Below, one piece after another: positions 35,022 to 44,643 of a DNA stretch of 64,000 nucleotides. Position numbers and translations under genes: made by a program. The DNA comes from Streptomyces chrestomyceticus JCM 4735 (lineage in GTDB: Bacteria > Actinomycetota > Actinomycetes > Streptomycetales > Streptomycetaceae), in assembly GCF_003865135.1 (NCBI RefSeq), contig NZ_BHZC01000001.1:4774001-4838000 (forward strand). Reading direction: 5' to 3'. The first letter of the stretch is position 1, and each line of letters begins with the position of its first letter. The notes beneath the pieces are model-generated. The model ran no database searches, was not told where the DNA came from, and saw only the letters and a list, made by a program, of their open reading frames with translations.

Positions 35022-36245
35022 ATGACGGTTCTTGAGCAGCGCGCCAGCAGGAGGAGCGGGAGCTACTGGCCCGCACCGCCGCCCGCGTGGCGTCCGCGCG
35101 TGGACCCCGCGCCCCTCCTGCCCGACGCGGAGCCGTACCGGCTGCTGGGCACGGACGCCGCCGGCCGGATCGATGCCGGACTGCTGACGGACCTGTACGC
35201 GGAGCTGGTGCGCGGCCGCCGGTACAACGCCCAGGCCACGGCTCTGACGCGGCAGGGCAGGCTGGCGGTCTACCCGTCCTCCACCGGCCAGGAGGCGTGC
35301 CAGGTCGCCGCCGCGCGGGTGCTCAAGGAGCAGGACTGGCTCTTTCCCAGCTACCGCGACACCCTCGCCGCCGTGGCCCGCGGCCTCGACCCCGTACAGG
35401 CCCTCACCCTCCTCCGGGGCGACTGGCACACGGGGTACGACCCGCACGAGCACCGCATCGCCCCGCTGTGCACCCCGCTCGCCACCCAGCTCCCGCACGC
35501 GGTGGGCCTCGCGCACGCCGCGCGCCTGAAGGGGGACGACGTGGTGGCGCTCGCCCTGGTGGGCGACGGCGGCACCAGTGAGGGCGACTTCCACGAGGCG
35601 CTGAACTTCGCCGCGGTGTGGCAGGCCCCGGTGGTCTTCCTCGTCCAGAACAACGGGTTCGCGATCTCCGTACCGCTCGCCAAGCAGTCCGCCGCGCCGT
35701 CTCTCGCCCACAAGGCCGTCGGGTACGGGATGCCGGGCCGCCTGGTGGACGGCAACGACGCGCCCGCGCTGCACGAGGTGCTCGGCGAGGCGGTGGAGCG
35801 GGCGCGCCGGGGCGGGGGACCGACGCTCGTAGAGGCGCTCACGTACCGCATCGAGGCCCACACCAACGCCGACGACGCCACCCGCTACCGCACCGAGGCC
35901 GAGGTCGAGGAGTGGCGCGAGCACGACCCGATAGCCCTGGTGGAGCGCGAACTGACCGAGCGCGGCCTGCTCACCGACGACTTCGTGCAGCGGACCCGGG
36001 ACGGCGCCGAGGAGATGGCCGCCGCACTCCGGGACCACATGAACCAGGACCCGGCCCTGGACCCGATGGACCTGTTTGCGCACGTCTACGCCGAGCAGAC
36101 CGCCCAGTTGCGCGAGCAGGAGACGCAGTTGCGCGCCGAGCTGGAGGCCGAGGCGGCGGACGCCGGGAAGGACGAGGAAAAGGCCGCCAAAGGAGACACC
36201 GCCGGTGGCACGGCGCGCGGTGCGGCTGGGGAGGAGCGGCCATGA
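35022..36245 (+). CDS. bkdA: branched-chain 2-oxoacid dehydrogenase E1 alpha subunit (first operon)
   Basis: Thiamine-diphosphate enzyme decarboxylating 2-oxo acids of Val, Leu and Ile, supplying branched acyl-CoA starters for fatty acids and polyketides. 407 residues; ATG at 35022 with an ideal AAGGAGG eight bases upstream. The ThDP motif runs from VGDGGTSEGDFHEAL to VFLVQNN. Other motifs are STGQEACQVAAARVL, SYRDTLAAVARG and YRIEAHTNADDATRYR. The last 40 residues are a charged Ala/Glu/Gly tail. Its stop overlaps the E1-beta start (ATGA). Symbol follows general bkd usage; S. avermitilis numbering may differ. Confidence 0.93.
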   Translation: MTVLEQRASRRSGSYWPAPPPAWRPRVDPAPLLPDAEPYRLLGTDAAGRIDAGLLTDLYAELVRGRRYNAQATALTRQGRLAVYPSSTGQEACQVAAARVLKEQDWLFPSYRDTLAAVARGLDPVQALTLLRGDWHTGYDPHEHRIAPLCTPLATQLPHAVGLAHAARLKGDDVVALALVGDGGTSEGDFHEALNFAAVWQAPVVFLVQNNGFAISVPLAKQSAAPSLAHKAVGYGMPGRLVDGNDAPALHEVLGEAVERARRGGGPTLVEALTYRIEAHTNADDATRYRTEAEVEEWREHDPIALVERELTERGLLTDDFVQRTRDGAEEMAAALRDHMNQDPALDPMDLFAHVYAEQTAQLREQETQLRAELEAEAADAGKDEEKAAKGDTAGGTARGAAGEERP

Positions 36246-37276
36246 CGGCGACAGCGGCGGAGGCCGGACGCAAGCCCGCCAGCATGGCGCAGGCGCTGAA
36301 CCGCGCGCTGCGCGACGCGATGGCCGACGACCCGGCCGTCCATGTGATGGGCGAGGACGTGGCGGAGCTGGGCGGGGTCTTCCGGATCACCGACGGCCTG
36401 GCGAAGGAGTTCGGCGAGGAGCGCTGCGGCGACACCCCGCTCGCCGAGGCGGGCATCCTCGGTACGGCGGTCGGTATGGCCATGTACGGGCTGCGGCCGG
36501 TCGTGGAGATGCAGTTCGACGCCTTTGCCTACCCCGGGTTCGAGCAGTTGATCAGCCATGTCGCCCGGATGCGCAACCGCACCCGGGGCGCCATGCCGCT
36601 GCCGCTGACCATCCGCGTCCCGTACGGCGGCGGGATCGGCGGCGTGGAGCACCACAGTGACTCCTCCGAGGCGTACTACCTCGCCACCCCCGGGCTCCAG
36701 GTCGTCACCCCGGCGACGGTCGCCGACGCGTACGGGCTGCTGCGGGCGGCCATCGCCTCCGACGACCCGGTGGTCTTCCTCGAACCGAAACGGCTGTACT
36801 GGTCGCGCGCCGACTGGTCCCCCGACGCCCCGGAGCAGGTGGCCGAACTGGGCCGCGCGGAGATCCGGCGGCGCGGGCGCAGCGCCACGCTGATCACGTA
36901 CGGACCGTCGCTGCCGGTCTGTCTGGAGGCGGCCGAGGCGGCCACGGCGGAGGGCTGGGACCTGGAGGTCCTCGACCTGCGCTCGCTGGTGCCCTTCGAC
37001 GACGAGACGGTCTGCGCCTCGGTACGGCGCACGGGCCGCGCGGTCGTCGTGCACGAGTCCAGCGGCTTCGGCGGCCCCGGCGGGGAGATAGCCGCGCGCG
37101 TCACGGAGCGCTGTTTCCACCACCTGGAGGCGCCGGTGCTGCGGGTCGCGGGCTTCGACATCCCGTACCCGCCGCCCATGCTGGAGCGCCACCACCTGCC
37201 GGGCGTCGACCGGATCCTGGACACCGTCGGCCGGCTCCAGTGGGAGTCGGACTGGACCGAGGGGAGCGGTGACTGA
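36242..37276 (+). CDS. bkdB: branched-chain 2-oxoacid dehydrogenase E1 beta subunit (first operon)
   Basis: 344 residues completing the E1 heterotetramer. Transketolase pyrimidine domain: VHVMGEDVAELGGVFRITDG, CGDTPLAEAGILGTAVGMAM, and VRVPYGGGIGGVEHHSDSSE-like active-site region. C-terminal domain: DLEVLDLRSLVPFDDETV and RCFHHLEAPVLRVAGFD. Starts in ATGA with E1 alpha and ends in TGATG with E2, so the three are one transcript. Confidence 0.95.
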   Translation: MTATAAEAGRKPASMAQALNRALRDAMADDPAVHVMGEDVAELGGVFRITDGLAKEFGEERCGDTPLAEAGILGTAVGMAMYGLRPVVEMQFDAFAYPGFEQLISHVARMRNRTRGAMPLPLTIRVPYGGGIGGVEHHSDSSEAYYLATPGLQVVTPATVADAYGLLRAAIASDDPVVFLEPKRLYWSRADWSPDAPEQVAELGRAEIRRRGRSATLITYGPSLPVCLEAAEAATAEGWDLEVLDLRSLVPFDDETVCASVRRTGRAVVVHESSGFGGPGGEIAARVTERCFHHLEAPVLRVAGFDIPYPPPMLERHHLPGVDRILDTVGRLQWESDWTEGSGD

Positions 37277-38866
37277 TGGCCGTGGTCCGTGAGTTCACAC
37301 TGCCCGACCTCGGCGAGGGGCTGACCGAGGCGACGGTGGTGCGGTGGCTGGTCGAGGTCGGCGAGGTCGTCGCCGTCGACCAGCCGGTGGTCGAGGTGGA
37401 GACCGCGAAGGCGCTGGTGGACGTGCCGTGTCCGTACGGGGGCGTGGTCACCGCGCGGTTCGGGGACGAGGGAGCGGAACTGCCCGTCGGGTCGCCGCTG
37501 CTGACGGTGGCGGTCGGGTCGCAGGCGGCGGCCGGCGGCGAGGCGGCGGGTGCTGGGGAGGGCGCGGGTTCGGGTGCTGGGGGAGTTAGCGGTGAGGCTG
37601 GTGGGGTTTCGGGGTCCGAGGAGGACGCGGGGTCCGGTGCGGGTGCGGGTGCGGCCGAAGGGTCGGGGAATGTGCTGGTCGGGTACGGCACGAGTGCCGC
37701 GGCGGGGCGTCGGCGGCGGGTCCGTCCGAAGACGGGAGCCGGGGCGGCCGGGGGCCGGGTGAGGCTTCGGATGCGGGGCGGAGTCAGGCTCCGGAAGTGG
37801 GGCGGGCTGAGGCTTCGGGCCGGGTGTCGTGCGGCGGGGTGGTCCCGGGGCCGGTCCGGTGCCGGTGATTTCGCCGCTGGTCCGACGGCTGGCGCGGGAG
37901 CACGGGCTGGACCTGCGGGAGATACGCGGGTCGGGGCCGGAGGGCCTGATTCTCCGTACGGATGTGGAGGCGGCGGTACGGGCACGGGCGGCCGGGGCCC
38001 AAGCCGGGGCCGGCCGGGGCGTGGCCGGTGCCAGGACCGGAGCAGAGGCTGGGGCCGGGGCCGGCGCCGGGCTCGGTGCGGGCGGCGGCGGGGGTCGGCC
38101 GTCGGGCGTGCCAGGGGTGCCGGGGAGTGCGTCCGGTGCGGAAGGTGGCGCGGTGGCGTCCGTGGGGCTTCCCCTGGAGGCCGAGCGCATACCGCTGCGG
38201 GGCATGCGGGGCGCCGCGGCGGAGAAGTTCCGGCGCAGCCGTCAGGAGATCCCCGACGCGACCTGCTGGGTGGACGCCGACGCCACGGAACTGCTCGCCG
38301 CCCGGCGGGACATGAACGCGGCCGGTGGACCGAAGGTGTCGCTGCTCGCGCTGCTGGCCCGGGTCTGTACGGCGGCGCTCGCGCGGTATCCGCAGCTCAA
38401 CGCCACCGTCGACCTGGAGGCCAACGAGATCGTGCGGCTGCCGGCCGTGCATCTGGGCTTCGCGGCGCAGACCGACCGCGGGCTGGTGGTGCCGGTCGTA
38501 CGGGACGCACACCGCCGTACGGCCGAGGGGCTGTCCGCCGAGATGGCCCGGCTGACCGAGGCGGCCCGGACCGGTGCGCTCGGTCTGGCCGAGCTGACCC
38601 ACGGCACCTTCACCCTCAACAACTACGGAGTCTTCGGCGTCGACGGTTCCACGCCGATCATCAACCACCCCGAGGCGGCGATGCTGGGGGTGGGCCGAAT
38701 AACGGCGAAGCCGTGGGTCCACGAGGGGGAGTTGGCCGTACGTCAGGTCGTGCAGTTGTCGCTCACCTTCGACCACCGGGTGTGCGACGGAGGCACGGCG
38801 GGCGGGTTCCTGCGGTTCGTCGCGGACTGTGTGGAGCGGCCGGCGGTGTTGTTGCGCACGTTGTGA
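37276..38866 (+). pseudogene. bkdC: dihydrolipoamide acyltransferase E2 (first operon), apparent frameshift in the interdomain linker
   Basis: Residues 1-75 are a lipoyl domain with the modified Lys in VETAKALVDV, followed by a Gly/Ala linker with NVLVGYGTSAAAGRRRRV. From about 37811 the remaining domains read in another frame: the E1/E3-binding domain (PLVRRLAREHGLDLREIRGS) and the acyltransferase core ending FDHRVCDGGTAGGFLRF (HxxxDG active site), stop at 38866. The upstream frame stays open to 38883, so the switch can lie anywhere in 37735-37860, a stretch of G4-G5 runs. A linker-like third frame (EASDAGRSQAPEVGRAEASG) suggests two one-base losses. Both halves are fully conserved, which favours a sequence error over decay. 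Confidence 0.82.
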
Positions 38867-38911
38867 GCGGGCCGGTCCGGTGATCGGGACACTCCCGGCG
38901 ATACTCAAGGG

Positions 38912-39928
38912 GTGACCGACCACCAGACCGCGCACGAGCAGTATCCGTACGACGTCGTCGTGCCGGCCGGGGGCGCTGCCCGGCGGCTCGGCGGGGTGGA
39001 CAAGCCGGCGGTGTCCGTCGGGGGACGGCCGTTGCTGGACCGGGTGCTCGACGCCTGTCCGGACGCGGCGACCGCGGTCGTCGTCGGGCCCGAGAGGCCC
39101 ACCGTACGGCCGGTCGTGCACGCCCGCGAGGAGCCGCCCGGCGGCGGGCCGCTGGCCGCGCTGGACGCCGGGCTGCGGCACAGCACGGCGCCGGTCGTGC
39201 TCGTGCTCTCCGCCGACCTGCCGTTCCTGACCGGCGGGACCGTACGGACCCTGCTCGCGGCCGCCGCGGAGGACGGGGCCGACGGCGCGCTGCTCCGGGA
39301 CGCGGAAGGCCGGGACCAGCCGCTGGTCGCCGCATACCGCGCGGAGCCGCTGCGCCGTGCGCTGGACGGCGTACGGGCCGAGCACGGCGCGCTCGCCGGG
39401 CTGCCGCTGCGGGTGCTGTCGGGGCGTCTGGCGCTGCGCCGGGTGACCGGTCCGACGGCCGCGGCGTCCTTCGACTGCGACACCTGGGAGGACATCGAAG
39501 CGGCACGCGCCCGTATCAGGGAGCATGGAACCGTGTTGGACGAATGGATCACCGCAGCCAAGGCCGAACTGGGCATTGAACTCGATGTCGACACGGCGGC
39601 CCTCCTCGACCTCGCGCGCGACGCCGCGCACGGCGTGGCCCGGCCGGCGGCGCCACTGACGACGTTCCTGGTCGGTTACGCCGCCGCTCAGCAGGGCCGG
39701 GACGTGACGGACCTGGCGGAGAAGGCGGCCGCGCTGGCCAATCGCTGGGCGGCCGAGGCGACCGAGGGCGCCGGGACCGCTGAGGGCGCCGGGACTGGCG
39801 AGAGTGCCGGGAAGACCGGGGCCGCCGAGGGCGCCGGGAAGGCCGGGAGCACCGAGGCCGCCGGGAAGGCCGGTGCCACGACGGACGCGGCATCCGAGGG
39901 CGAGCCGGAAGCGAAGCCGGCGGAATGA
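38912..39928 (+). CDS. MobA-like molybdenum cofactor guanylyltransferase fused to a DUF6457-type domain
   Basis: 338 residues. Residues 10-200 are a MobA-like nucleotidyltransferase: VVVPAGGAARRLGGVDKPAV (nucleotide loop), LVLSADLPFLTGG (metal Asp) and DCDTWEDIEAAR. Residues 205-280 match the small helical domain found next to or fused with MobA (LDEWITAAKAELGIELDVDT, RPAAPLTTFLVGYAA). The last 50 residues are EGAGTAEGAG-type repeats. The stop overlaps the moeA start (ATGA). MobA attaches GMP to Mo-molybdopterin. The exact nucleotide and cofactor form are inferred. Confidence 0.87.
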   Translation: MTDHQTAHEQYPYDVVVPAGGAARRLGGVDKPAVSVGGRPLLDRVLDACPDAATAVVVGPERPTVRPVVHAREEPPGGGPLAALDAGLRHSTAPVVLVLSADLPFLTGGTVRTLLAAAAEDGADGALLRDAEGRDQPLVAAYRAEPLRRALDGVRAEHGALAGLPLRVLSGRLALRRVTGPTAAASFDCDTWEDIEAARARIREHGTVLDEWITAAKAELGIELDVDTAALLDLARDAAHGVARPAAPLTTFLVGYAAAQQGRDVTDLAEKAAALANRWAAEATEGAGTAEGAGTGESAGKTGAAEGAGKAGSTEAAGKAGATTDAASEGEPEAKPAE

Positions 39929-42261
39929 CCGACGGGGAGTTCGACGACGCGCTGGCGCTGGCCAACGGCGGCCCGGTCGAGATGCCGCGCCGCGACGTCC
40001 ACCGGCCGCCCGGCCACGACGCCGACGCTCAGCGCGCGCCGGGCCGGTACGACGACGGGCGGCGCGAGGGAAGCCGGTACGACGAAGGGCGAACGGGACA
40101 CCGCGGTGCGGGTGCGGGTGCCGGTGCCGGACGGGCGCCGGAGCACGGTGACGGGTACGAGACCGGATACGGCTGCGGCTACGGGAGCGGGCCCGCCCCC
40201 GGTGCTGCTTCCGCGCCCGCCTCCGGCGGTGACCGTTACGCGCCGGTCTTCGACGACGGCTACGCGTGGATCTTCGAGGAGCGGGAGCCGACCCGGGAGA
40301 CCGGCCGGGACGGCAGAGCGCCGACGGCGGGTACGGGACTGGACGACGACACGCGCCGTGGCCCGTACACACCGTGGGACGCCGCCCCGCCCTCGGGAGC
40401 GCACGAGCCGCCGCGCGCCCCCGGCAGGGCGCCCGAGCCTCCGTCCGCGCCGTTGCACCGTAGTTCTCCTCCGCCGCGCCCCTCCTCGCCCGTACCGACC
40501 ACACCGGCGGCCGGCACCGGCGCGCCCGATCGCCCCACCACCCCCGATCATCGCGGCGCTCCCACCGACCCCGGAATCTCCGCCCCAACCACCTACACCA
40601 CTCCCACCGCCTCCACCACTCCCACCGCCCCCGACCACCACGGCCGACGCACCCAGCACGACCGCCCCGCGCCCACCTCGTGGCGCGCGGCCCGCAGGAT
40701 CGCCGCCCGGGCGCCGTACGGCCCGCTGCCCCCGGTCGTCTGCCCGCTGGGCAGTGCGGCGCTCGGCCGTACCCTCGCCGAGCCGCTGGTCGCGCTCACC
40801 GACCTGCCGTCCTTCGACACGTCCGCGATGGACGGCTGGGCGGTGGCCGGGCCCGGTCCCTGGCACCTCGCCGCCCGTACCCGCCCGGACGAGCGCGAGC
40901 ACGGCATCCTCGCCGGTCACGAGCCGTCCGAGGGCGTGGCCGACGGGGACGCGGTGCCGATCGCCACGGGCGCGCGCATCCCGCCCGGCGCCACGGCCGT
41001 ACTGCGCAGCGAACACGGCGAGGTACGCGTCCGGTCCACCGGAGACGCGCAGTTGTACGCGCCCGCGCCCGTGCCGCACGGCCAGGACATCCGGCCGCGC
41101 GGACAGGAGTGCCGCCGTGGCGACCAACTCCTGCCCGCCGGTGCGCTGGTGACCCCGGCCGTGCTGGGGCTGGCCGCCGCCGCGGGGTACGACGCGCTGA
41201 CCGCGTACGCCCGGCCGCGCGTGGAAGTGCTGGTGCTGGGTGACGAGTTGCTGAGTTCCGGGCTGCCCGCCGAGGGCCGTATCCGGGACGCGCTCGGCCC
41301 GATGATCACCCCGTGGCTGCGTGCGCTGGGCGCGGAGACCGGACCGCCCCGCCATCTCGGGGACGACGCCGAGGTGTTGTACGAAGCCCTCGCGTCCTCG
41401 GAGGCCGATCTGGTGATCACCACCGGGGGTACGGCGTCCGGGCCGGTCGACCATGTGCATCCCACGCTGCGCAGGCTCGGGGCGGAGGTGCTGGTGGACG
41501 GCGTGGCGGTACGCCCCGGCCACCCCATGCTCCTCGCCCGCATCCCGGACCACCCGCACCACCCGGATCACCCCGACCACCCGCACCACTCGGATCACCC
41601 GGCTCCCGGCCGTCTCCTCGTCGGCCTGCCCGGCAACCCCCTGGCCGCCGTCTCGGGCCTGCTCACCCTGGCGGAACCGGCACTGCGTACGCTCGCCGCC
41701 CGCCGCCGGCTGCCCTCCTACCGGGCGCCGCTGACCGCCGCCGTGCCCGGCCACCCGCACGACACGCGGCTGGTCCCGGTCGCCTTCCGGGAGGGCCCGG
41801 CCGACGAGGGGGACGGCGACGGAGGCGCGGTCGTACCGCTGCGGTTCAGCGGGCCCGCCATGCTGCGCGGCATCGCGGCGGCCGACGCGATGGCCGTCGT
41901 ACCGCCCGGCGGCGCGGAACGCGGTGCCGAGGTCGAACTCCTCGACCTGCCCTGGACGGCCGACGGGACGGCGGACGCGGTGACGGGGTGGGCGCCCGAC
42001 GCACCCGCCCCGTACACCCCGTCAGCTCCCTCGACCCCGTCCGTCGCACCCGACACCAGGGCCCGGCCCGAAACCGGTACCACCCCCGACCCAAGCCCGA
42101 ACGTTTCCGCACCCCACCCCCCGGCCTCCGGCCCGAAAGCCACCCCACCCGCCCCCACTCCCCCCGACCCCGCCCCATCCGGCCCGACGCCTTCCGACCC
42201 CACCCCACCAGACCCCACCCCACCCGCCCCCACCGACCCGACCGGCGGAGGCGCCGCGTGA
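39925..42261 (+). CDS. moeA: molybdopterin molybdenumtransferase MoeA with long disordered ends and a His-rich insert
   Basis: 778 residues; inserts molybdate into adenylylated molybdopterin. The enzyme core spans roughly residues 252-690: LPSFDTSAMDGWAVAG, GDAVPIATGARIPPGATAV, ITTGGTASGPVDHVHPTL (the MoCF_biosynth motif) and VGLPGNPLAAVSGLLTL. The first 250 residues are Gly/Pro/Arg/Asp-rich and the last 90 Pro-rich, so it is nearly twice the usual 400-420 residues. A DHPHHPDHPDHPHHSDHP insert sits just before the GLPGNP motif. Coupled to MobA upstream and the channel gene downstream (GTGA). Confidence 0.9.
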   Translation: MTDGEFDDALALANGGPVEMPRRDVHRPPGHDADAQRAPGRYDDGRREGSRYDEGRTGHRGAGAGAGAGRAPEHGDGYETGYGCGYGSGPAPGAASAPASGGDRYAPVFDDGYAWIFEEREPTRETGRDGRAPTAGTGLDDDTRRGPYTPWDAAPPSGAHEPPRAPGRAPEPPSAPLHRSSPPPRPSSPVPTTPAAGTGAPDRPTTPDHRGAPTDPGISAPTTYTTPTASTTPTAPDHHGRRTQHDRPAPTSWRAARRIAARAPYGPLPPVVCPLGSAALGRTLAEPLVALTDLPSFDTSAMDGWAVAGPGPWHLAARTRPDEREHGILAGHEPSEGVADGDAVPIATGARIPPGATAVLRSEHGEVRVRSTGDAQLYAPAPVPHGQDIRPRGQECRRGDQLLPAGALVTPAVLGLAAAAGYDALTAYARPRVEVLVLGDELLSSGLPAEGRIRDALGPMITPWLRALGAETGPPRHLGDDAEVLYEALASSEADLVITTGGTASGPVDHVHPTLRRLGAEVLVDGVAVRPGHPMLLARIPDHPHHPDHPDHPHHSDHPAPGRLLVGLPGNPLAAVSGLLTLAEPALRTLAARRRLPSYRAPLTAAVPGHPHDTRLVPVAFREGPADEGDGDGGAVVPLRFSGPAMLRGIAAADAMAVVPPGGAERGAEVELLDLPWTADGTADAVTGWAPDAPAPYTPSAPSTPSVAPDTRARPETGTTPDPSPNVSAPHPPASGPKATPPAPTPPDPAPSGPTPSDPTPPDPTPPAPTDPTGGGAA

Positions 42262-43403
42262 AGCTCCCCACCCACGACGCCGCGGCGCGCGAGATTCCCG
42301 AGGAGTCCAGCCACCGCGTCGTGCTGCCCCGCCGCACCCCGGTGGCGCCGCTGCGCCAGGTCGCGCGCCGGCTCCTGATGGCCCTGCTGGTGCTCGTCGC
42401 GACGGTGGCCATCGTCTGGATCGACCGCGACGAGTACCACGACAACGCCAACGGCTCCGTCGACTTCCTCGACTGCGTCTACTACGCCACCGTCACGCTC
42501 TCCACCACCGGTTACGGCGACATCGTCCCGTACGGAGACGGCGCGCGGCTGCTGAACATCCTGCTCATCACTCCCCTCCGGGTCCTCTTTCTGATCATCC
42601 TGGTCGGCACCACGCTCGAAGTCCTCACCGAGCGCACCCGCGAGCAGTGGCAACTGAACCGCTGGAGAAACGCCTTGCGCGACCACACCGTCATCGTCGG
42701 CTTCGGCACCAAGGGCCGGTCCGCGGCCCAGACCCTGCGCGCCACGGGCCTGACCCGCGACCGCATCGTCATCGTCGACCCGAGCCCCAAGGTCATCGAC
42801 TCGGCGGTCGCCGAGGGCTTCGCGGGCGTGGTCGGCGACGCGACCCGCAGCGACGTCCTCGTACGGGCCGAGATCCAGCGGGCCCGGCAGGTCGTCATCG
42901 CCACCCAGCGCGACGACACGGCCGTCCTCGTCTCGCTCACCGCCCGTCAGCTCAACAAGAAGGCCAACATCGTCGCGGCCGTACGGGAGGAGGAGAACGC
43001 GCCGCTGCTGCGCCAGTCCGGCGCCGACATGGTCATCACCTCGGCCAGCGCCGCCGGCCGCCTGCTGGGCCTGTCGGTGCACAGCCCCAGCGCCGGTACC
43101 GTCCTGGAGGACCTGATCCAGCAGGGCAGCGGGCTGGACCTGATCGAGCGCCCGGTGGTGAAGGCCGAGGTCGGCAAGTCCGTACGGGAGACCGACGACC
43201 TGATCGTCTCCGTACTGCGCGGGCACCGCCTGCTCGGCTACGACGACCCGGCGGCCAGCCCGCTGCAGGCCGCCGACCGGGTGATCACCATCGTCCGGGC
43301 GGCGTCCGCGGAGCAGCAGGACGGCCCGACCAAGCCCGGCGTGAAGCCGATGATCCCCGGTACGGGGGTGTCCCCGATGGCGCCGGTGCGCCGCGACGAC
43401 TAG
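42258..43403 (+). CDS. two-TM potassium channel with RCK (TrkA-N/C) domain
   Basis: 381 residues. Membrane segment 1 (about 38-55), pore helix and filter TTGYGDIVPYG, membrane segment 2 (about 92-110), then a cytoplasmic Rossmann RCK domain (HTVIVGFGTKGRSAAQTL, RIVIVDPSPKVID, GDATRSDVLVRAEIQRARQ) and a TrkA-C domain (KAEVGKSVRETDDLIVSVL). This is the MthK/KtrA-like layout for ligand-gated K+ flux. The GTG start overlaps the moeA stop. Confidence 0.94.
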   Translation: MKLPTHDAAAREIPEESSHRVVLPRRTPVAPLRQVARRLLMALLVLVATVAIVWIDRDEYHDNANGSVDFLDCVYYATVTLSTTGYGDIVPYGDGARLLNILLITPLRVLFLIILVGTTLEVLTERTREQWQLNRWRNALRDHTVIVGFGTKGRSAAQTLRATGLTRDRIVIVDPSPKVIDSAVAEGFAGVVGDATRSDVLVRAEIQRARQVVIATQRDDTAVLVSLTARQLNKKANIVAAVREEENAPLLRQSGADMVITSASAAGRLLGLSVHSPSAGTVLEDLIQQGSGLDLIERPVVKAEVGKSVRETDDLIVSVLRGHRLLGYDDPAASPLQAADRVITIVRAASAEQQDGPTKPGVKPMIPGTGVSPMAPVRRDD

Positions 43404-43504
43404 GGCGGGTCTTCGGATGATCCTGGGCCCGCGACGCCTGTGACCCACCTCTCCGGACAACACACCCGGCGCGTCCCGGCAGGCGGCGGAGTAGCCTCGC
43501 GGCC

Positions 43505-44482
43505 ATGCGTGCGATCACCATTCCCGAACCCGGCGGTCCCGACGCCCTCGTATGGGCGGAGGTGCCCGATCCGCAACCGTCCGAGGGGGAGGTCCTGGTC
43601 GAGGTGGCGGCCACGGCCGTCAACCGCGCCGACCTCCTCCAGCGCCAGGGCTTCTACGACCCGCCGCCCGGCGCGCCCCCGTACCCCGGCCTGGAGTGCG
43701 CCGGGCGCGTCAAGGCCCTCGGCCCGGGGGTCAGCGGCTGGTCGGTTGGCGACGAGGTGTGCGCGCTGCTGGCGGGCGGCGGGTACGCGGAGCAGGTCGT
43801 CGTCCCGGCGGGCCAGTTGATGCCCGTACCGAAGGGTCTCGACATGGCCGCCGCCGCGGCGCTGCCCGAGGTGACGTGTACCGTCTGGTCCAACGTCTTC
43901 ATGATCGCCCACCTGCGGCCGGGCGAGACGCTGCTCGTGCACGGCGGCTCCAGCGGCATCGGCACGATGGCGATCCAGCTCGCCAAGGCCGTCGGCGCCC
44001 GGGTCGCGGTCACCGCGGGCAGCGCCGACAAGCTGGCCCGCTGCGCCGAACTGGGCGCCGACATCCTCGTCAACTACCGGGACCAGGACTTCGTCCAGGA
44101 GCTGCGCAAGGCCACCGACGGCAAGGGCGCGGACGTCATCCTGGACATCATGGGCGCCAAGTACCTCGGCCCGAACGTCAAGGCGCTGGCCACCAACGGA
44201 CGGCTCGCGATCATCGGGCTCCAGGGCGGCGCCAAGGGCGAGTTGCACCTCGGCGCGCTGCTCACCAAGCGCGCCGCCGTCACCGCCACCTCGCTGCGCG
44301 GGCGCCCGCTGGCCGAGAAGGCGTCGATCGTGGCGGCGGTACGCGAACACGTCTGGCCGCTGATCGAGAACGGCCGGGTCAGGCCGATCGTGGACCGTAC
44401 GCTGCCGATCACGGAGGCCGCCGAGGCCCACCGGGTCGTGGACGCGAGCGGTCACGTGGGCAAGGTCGTCCTGACGGTCTGA
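43505..44482 (+). CDS. NAD(P)H-quinone oxidoreductase, zeta-crystallin type (MDR superfamily)
   Basis: 325 residues, zinc-free medium-chain reductase. The N-terminal catalytic domain has MRAITIPEPGGPDALVWAEV, VNRADLLQRQGFYDPPPGAP and PGLECAGRV. The Rossmann domain has LLVHGGSSGIGTMAIQLAKA (NADP loop). The C-terminus contains RGRPLAEKASIVAAVREHVW and RPIVDRTLPITEAAEAHRVV, as in the PIG3-like branch. Probably a cytoplasmic quinone detoxifier. It starts 101 bp after the channel gene. Confidence 0.92.
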   Translation: MRAITIPEPGGPDALVWAEVPDPQPSEGEVLVEVAATAVNRADLLQRQGFYDPPPGAPPYPGLECAGRVKALGPGVSGWSVGDEVCALLAGGGYAEQVVVPAGQLMPVPKGLDMAAAAALPEVTCTVWSNVFMIAHLRPGETLLVHGGSSGIGTMAIQLAKAVGARVAVTAGSADKLARCAELGADILVNYRDQDFVQELRKATDGKGADVILDIMGAKYLGPNVKALATNGRLAIIGLQGGAKGELHLGALLTKRAAVTATSLRGRPLAEKASIVAAVREHVWPLIENGRVRPIVDRTLPITEAAEAHRVVDASGHVGKVVLTV

Positions 44483-44526
44483 GCCCAGGTCCGAGCCCAG
44501 GCCTGAGCCCAGGTCCGAGCCCACCG
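44481..44526 (+). repeat. 12-bp tandem repeats overlapping a stop codon
   Basis: GAGCCCAGGTCC, GAGCCCAGGCCT, GAGCCCAGGTCC and a partial copy start inside the quinone reductase stop codon (44480-44482). Nothing else is recognised in the 160-bp gap. Confidence 0.8.
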
Positions 44527-44643
44527 CCTCCCGGGCCGCGCCGTCACCCCCTGGCCGTACGCCCGATACGCCCGAGATGCCGCTGACCACCCTCCGTGTG
44601 ACGCTGAGGACATCAGGCGACGGCTCCGCAGGCCCGGGAGGTC

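Noticed and set aside
37784..40588. 934-codon minus-strand open frame
   Set aside because: Antisense to the E2, MobA and MoeA genes; Arg/Pro/Gly/Val-rich composition of a G/C-rich shadow frame and no domain.
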